Assembly (NCBI GenBank): GCA_002373045.1
Contig: DFHU01000070.1
Coordinates: forward strand, 1-24,056
Reading direction: 5' to 3'
Length of the DNA: 24,056 bases
From: Pseudoselenomonas ruminantium
Lineage (GTDB): Bacteria > Bacillota > Negativicutes > Selenomonadales > Selenomonadaceae
Part shown: one piece after another, positions 20,788-24,056 of the stretch
How positions within the stretch are numbered: position 1 is the first letter of the stretch
Layout: the number at the start of each line of letters is the position of its first letter
Notes under the pieces: model-generated
Told to the model about the DNA's origin: nothing
Seen by the model: the letters and a program-made list of their open reading frames with translations, nothing else
Database searches by the model: none
Program-made: the position numbers and the translations under genes

Positions 20788-21987
20788 ATGTTACTAGTGG
20801 TAAACTTAATCGGTGTTGCGGTGTTTTTGGGCATCGGCATCCTGCTTTCCAAGAAAAGGAATGCAATTCAGTGGCGTTGTGTAGGTGCTCTGTTAGCGCT
20901 TAACGTATTCTTGGCATGGTTCCTGACGTCGTTTTCCATTGGGCGTGAAATCATCGTTGCCGCTGCTGCCGGCTTTAACTGGCTGATCAGTGTGGCTTAT
21001 GAAGGTATTGCGTTTGCTTTCCCGGATTGGGTACATGTACCGCAGATGAACTTCTTTACGTCTGCATTGCTGCCTATCCTCCTTGTTGTGCCGATGTTCG
21101 ATATTCTGACCTATATCGGCGTTCTGCCCTTTATCATCAAATGGGTGGGCAAGGGGCTGGCTTTCCTGACGCATGCACCGAAGTTTGAATCCTTCTTCGC
21201 GATTGAAATGATGTTCTTGGGCAATACGGAGGCTTTGGCCGTATCCAGCCTGCAGCTGAAGCGTATGAAGGCTGACCGCTGCCTGACGCTGGCCATGATG
21301 TCCATGAGCTGCATCACGGCTGCTATGGTTGGTATCTACACCAAGATGATGCCCGGTGAATTCATCATCACGGCTATTCCTTTGAACGTTATCAATGCGC
21401 TTATCGTAACCAACATCCTCCATCCGGTAAAAATTACGGAAGAAGAAGATACGGTTGCCCGTGTTGATGATGATGGTGCAGAACGTGAACCGTTCTTCTC
21501 TTTCCTCGGCAACTCCATTCTGGGTGCAGGTCGTCTGGTACTCATCATCTGTGCTAACGTTATCGCTTTCGTTGCTTTGGCAAAACTCATCGATATGCTG
21601 CTCGTATTGATTCATCCGGCTATTACGCTCGAAAATATTTTGGGCTGCATCATGTTCCCCTTTGCCTGGCTTATGGGTCTGGAGAGTGGGGAAGCTTTCC
21701 AGCTGGCACAGTACATGGGTACGAAGCTTGTAACCAATGAATTCGTAGTTATGCTCAGCGTACAGGACATCATGGGCCAGTTCAGCCAGCATATGCAGGG
21801 CGTGCTCACGGTATTCGTTACCTCCTTTGCCAACTTCTCCACGCTGGGCATGATTATCGGCTGCTTCAAGGGGCTGGTTGATGATGACAAGAACCAGCTC
21901 ATTTCCCGCAATGTCGGCTACATGCTGCTGTCCGGTATTCTGGTTTCCCTGCTGTCTGCAGGCATTGCTGGTCTGTTCATTTGGTAA
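20788..21987 (+). CDS. Concentrative nucleoside transporter (CNT/NupC family)
   Basis: A 399-aa inner-membrane transporter that couples nucleoside uptake to H+ or Na+. It has the CNT layout: three N-terminal helices, a core with the HP1 motif GNTEA (145-149), then AQYMGTKLVTNEFV (about 307-320) and the nucleoside-binding SFANFST (346-352). A charged cytoplasmic loop (about 216-236, EEEDTVARVDDDGAERE) splits the core. Length matches the prokaryotic CNT type. The ribosome binding site AAAAGGGG lies about 8 nt before the ATG. Position after deoC-deoB-pdp-cdd supports a nucleoside substrate. NupC is the best-known member, but I do not assign the symbol because specificity is unknown. Confidence 0.92.
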   Translation: MLLVVNLIGVAVFLGIGILLSKKRNAIQWRCVGALLALNVFLAWFLTSFSIGREIIVAAAAGFNWLISVAYEGIAFAFPDWVHVPQMNFFTSALLPILLVVPMFDILTYIGVLPFIIKWVGKGLAFLTHAPKFESFFAIEMMFLGNTEALAVSSLQLKRMKADRCLTLAMMSMSCITAAMVGIYTKMMPGEFIITAIPLNVINALIVTNILHPVKITEEEDTVARVDDDGAEREPFFSFLGNSILGAGRLVLIICANVIAFVALAKLIDMLLVLIHPAITLENILGCIMFPFAWLMGLESGEAFQLAQYMGTKLVTNEFVVMLSVQDIMGQFSQHMQGVLTVFVTSFANFSTLGMIIGCFKGLVDDDKNQLISRNVGYMLLSGILVSLLSAGIAGLFIW

Positions 21988-22002
21988 TTTCATAACGACG
22001 TT

Positions 22003-22030
22003 AAAAGCCTTCCTTCGGGAGGGCTTTTTT
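22003..22030 (+). terminator. Terminator of the nucleoside cluster
   Basis: A 10-bp stem (22004-22013 with 22018-22027) capped by a TTCG tetraloop closed by C-G, with a T run. Confidence 0.9.
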
Positions 22031-22049
22031 GTGGTTTGAAATATTTTCC

Positions 22050-22078
22050 TAGTCAAGGACGAGCGGGGGCGTTATAAT
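22050..22078 (+). promoter_or_regulatory. Promoter of the HAD/PHP gene pair
   Basis: TATAAT (22073-22078) with a partial -35, TAGTCA (22050-22055), 17 bp upstream. Confidence 0.6.
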
Positions 22079-22114
22079 GAGAATGATTGCTTTCAAGGAT
22101 AACGAGGTGATGGA

Positions 22115-22921
22115 ATGATTAAATTAATCATGTCGGATATGGATGGTACGTTGTTGGATGAAAATGGCCGTTTGCCGAAAGGGTTTGCCGATATTGCCCG
22201 GCAGCTCAAGGAAAAAGGCGTGATTTTTGCGCCTTGTTCGGGGCGGCAGTATTATTCCCTGCTGGACACCTTCAAAGGTTATGAAGACGAATTCCTGTTC
22301 CTGGCGGAAAACGGGACGATGGTGCGTTATCATGGGAAAGAACTTTTTTCCAGCACCATGCGGCGTCCGTTGGGGCTGAAAGCCCTGCAGTCCACGGCGG
22401 CCTTGCCCGGAATCTACGAGGTGTTCTGCGGGAAAAAGGATGCCTATGTGTGCAAAAATCGCATGACGGATGAATTTGCAGCAGAGTTGAATAAATATTA
22501 TACGCATTCGGCTGTGGTGGACAGTTGGGCTGATGTGGAGGATGAAATGATCAAGGCATCCTTCTTTGATGCCACCGGAAAAGCGGGCGAACGCATTATG
22601 CCTGTTCTGCAGAAATTTGCCGGGCCGTTCCAGATTGCCTTGTCCAGCGATTACTGGGTCGATGTGATGAATTTTGACATCAACAAGGGAATTGCCATTC
22701 AGCAGGTGCAGAAAAAGCTGCACATTACGCCCATGGAATGTGCAGCCTTTGGCGACTTTATGAACGATGCCGAGATGATGAGTTCCGTTTATTACAGCTT
22801 TGCCATGGAAAATGCGCATCCCAAAATCAAGGAGCTGGCCCGCTATCAGACAGCCAGCAACAGGGAATACGGCGTTTTGCAGGGCATTCAGAAGCTGATT
22901 GACGACGGTTTATGCGGGTGA
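22115..22921 (+). CDS. HAD-IIB (Cof-type) sugar-phosphate phosphatase
   Basis: A 268-aa cytoplasmic HAD phosphatase. Catalytic motifs: DMDGT (Asp8 nucleophile, Asp10 acid/base), SGR (Ser42), Lys191 in INKGIAIQ, and GDFMND (213-218, Mg2+ binding). The cap between motifs 2 and 3 (about 80-185) is the C2B type. Substrates of this subfamily are mostly sugar phosphates, flavin or PLP-like phosphates; none can be fixed here. The ribosome binding site GAGGTGATGG is just upstream. The PHP gene follows 9 nt downstream, so the two form an operon. Confidence 0.92.
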   Translation: MIKLIMSDMDGTLLDENGRLPKGFADIARQLKEKGVIFAPCSGRQYYSLLDTFKGYEDEFLFLAENGTMVRYHGKELFSSTMRRPLGLKALQSTAALPGIYEVFCGKKDAYVCKNRMTDEFAAELNKYYTHSAVVDSWADVEDEMIKASFFDATGKAGERIMPVLQKFAGPFQIALSSDYWVDVMNFDINKGIAIQQVQKKLHITPMECAAFGDFMNDAEMMSSVYYSFAMENAHPKIKELARYQTASNREYGVLQGIQKLIDDGLCG

Positions 22922-22930
22922 GGTGAGATT

Positions 22931-23779
22931 ATGCGGGCAGATTATCATATGCACTTTGAAAAAGGCTCTTACGATGAGGAATGGGTGGAAGGTTTTTTCC
23001 ATCAGGCAAAGCTTTTAGGCTTAGAGGAAATCGGTATTTCCGAGCACTCCCATACCTTTCCGGAATTTGAGAGCCTATACTATGATGACTTGATTTTGGA
23101 CGACAGCTTTATCGGCCAGTTCCAGAAAAAATGGCTCAAGACCAATAAGTTTAAATACACGCTGGATGAATACTTTGCTTTTATGGCTAAGCTCAAGAAA
23201 AAGCACACGGTCAAGACCGGCATTGAGGTCTGCAATTTCCAGAATCAGGATGCTGTGCGGGATATTTTGAAGGATTATAAGTTTGATTATGTGATTGGCT
23301 CGGTGCATTTCTTAAATGGCTGGGCCTACGATTCCTCTGAAATCATGGCGCAGTGGGATAAGGAAGATTTGGCTGATGTGTATGAGGAATACACGCAGGA
23401 GGTCGAAAAACTGGCGGCATCCGGCCTCTATGATGTTTTAGGCCACCCTTATAATATTCGTCTCTTCCACTATATCCCTGAATTTGATGCCACGCCGTAT
23501 CTGATTCGGGCGGTGGCGGCACTCAAGAAGGCCAATATGGTGGTGGATGTCAATACGGGGACGTTCTACCGCTATCCCATTGCCGAGATTACGCCTTACT
23601 ACAAGTTTATGCGCGTAGCTTCGCGGGAGGGGCTGCCGATTGTCATCACTTCGGATGCACATAAGCCGGAGGACTGCGGTGCCTACCATGACGAGGCCGT
23701 GAACTATGCCCGTTCGTATGGGTACGAACAGACGATACGGTTTACCCAGCGGCAGCGGGAAGTTGTGCCTCTTGAGTAA
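22931..23779 (+). CDS. PHP-domain phosphoesterase, histidinol-phosphatase-like (HisJ type)
   Basis: A 282-aa PHP-fold phosphoesterase. Metal-binding motifs in order: DYHMH (His6, His8), ISEHSH (about 36-41), GIEVCN, GSVHF (about 121-125), LGHPYN (about 173-178) and TSDAHKPED (about 241-249). The set and length match the HisK/HisJ histidinol phosphatase group. No his genes adjoin, so the physiological substrate could be another phosphomonoester. It is co-transcribed with the HAD gene; GAGGTGAG precedes the ATG. Confidence 0.88.
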   Translation: MRADYHMHFEKGSYDEEWVEGFFHQAKLLGLEEIGISEHSHTFPEFESLYYDDLILDDSFIGQFQKKWLKTNKFKYTLDEYFAFMAKLKKKHTVKTGIEVCNFQNQDAVRDILKDYKFDYVIGSVHFLNGWAYDSSEIMAQWDKEDLADVYEEYTQEVEKLAASGLYDVLGHPYNIRLFHYIPEFDATPYLIRAVAALKKANMVVDVNTGTFYRYPIAEITPYYKFMRVASREGLPIVITSDAHKPEDCGAYHDEAVNYARSYGYEQTIRFTQRQREVVPLE

Positions 23780-23860
23780 AAAACACTAAATCGGGAGGGG
23801 AAATTGCAGTTTGTCGGGGAGTTCAGTTCGTGGTAAAGGTATCCTGTTTATGCGTAGGCA

Positions 23861-24053
23861 GGGGCGAACGGGGAGTGCTTTTTCTGTTTCCCGCTAAACG
23901 ACCCCCTCGCAAAATAGAGCTGTCCAGTTACCTGCGCCGGGCAGGCCAACGGCGCTTCTTTCAGCGTGTTTTCTTAGCATTTTCTTACCGGGGCCGGCCT
24001 TCACTTCGTTCAGGCAGTCGCTCCCTACAGAAAAATCACTCCCCGTTCGCCCC
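23861..24053 (+). repeat. 193-bp palindromic element, related copy 3
   Basis: 26-bp outer arms (23861-23886 with 24028-24053) pair with one mismatch. An inner hairpin GCGCCG/CGGCGC (23934-23939 with 23950-23955) is visible. On the plus strand it has TTTTCTTA (23980-23987), a 10-nt gap, CCT and TCACTTCGTTCAG (23998-24013), matching the 3' linker of copies 1 and 2 in order and spacing. The left linker match is weak. It lies in sense downstream of the PHP gene. Confidence 0.65.
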
Positions 24054-24056
24054 AAG

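Noticed and set aside
20893..22056. A 387-aa minus-strand open frame opposite the CNT gene
   Set aside because: Antisense to a conserved membrane transporter. The polar, His/Gln/Asn-rich translation is the mirror of hydrophobic codons.

Overview
The window reads as chromosomal DNA of a motile, anaerobic, diderm Firmicute of the Negativicutes, most likely Selenomonas or a close relative. This rests on protein flavour, the rRNA tail, strong AGGAGG-type ribosome binding sites, anaerobic ribonucleotide reductase activation genes and three chemoreceptor genes. The genus is an inference. Most genes have moderate GC. The stretch from about 7.7 to 9.1 kb is clearly AT-richer and looks acquired.

Layout. 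1-340: the end of an rRNA operon (23S 3' end, 5S, terminator). 0.46-6.5 kb: a dCache chemoreceptor, an HD-GYP protein, an orphan amino-acid-binding lipoprotein, a MupG-like (DUF871) protein and a short soluble chemoreceptor. 6.5-6.8 kb: tRNA-Asp and tRNA-Phe with a consensus promoter and terminator. 6.8-9.1 kb: a small unknown gene, a UPF0016 (GDT1-type) cation exporter, a DinJ-like antitoxin with a broken YoeB-like toxin, and a PBECR4-like protein. 9.06-9.26 kb: on the minus strand, an apparent ncRNA gene of about 190 nt with its own promoter, a folded core with a possible pseudoknot, and a terminator. 9.3-11.6 kb: threonine ammonia-lyase diverging from two UspA-type genes. 11.6-12.3 kb: a gene-free convergent gap holding two 204-bp nested palindromic elements. 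12.3-13.4 kb: nrdG and a small stand-alone glycyl-radical-domain gene, behind a control region with NrdR-like boxes, DnaA boxes and a CsoR-like palindrome. 13.4-16.9 kb: a third chemoreceptor, an MscS channel and a GNAT acetyltransferase. 17.0-22.0 kb: a nucleoside salvage/catabolism cluster (deoC, deoB, pdp, cdd, CNT transporter). 22.1-23.8 kb: a HAD phosphatase and a PHP phosphoesterase, followed by a third palindromic element.

How the genes work together. The deo cluster imports nucleosides, deaminates cytidine, phosphorolyses pyrimidine nucleosides, isomerises (deoxy)ribose-1-phosphate and cleaves deoxyribose-5-phosphate to acetaldehyde and glyceraldehyde-3-phosphate. The nrd pair belongs to anaerobic dNTP synthesis; no full-length nrdD is in the window. 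The most interesting non-coding signals are the ncRNA gene at 9064-9255 and the 204-bp elements. In the two elements the stems differ in sequence but stay paired, the loop and linker sequences are conserved, and each is oriented in sense with the gene upstream of it.
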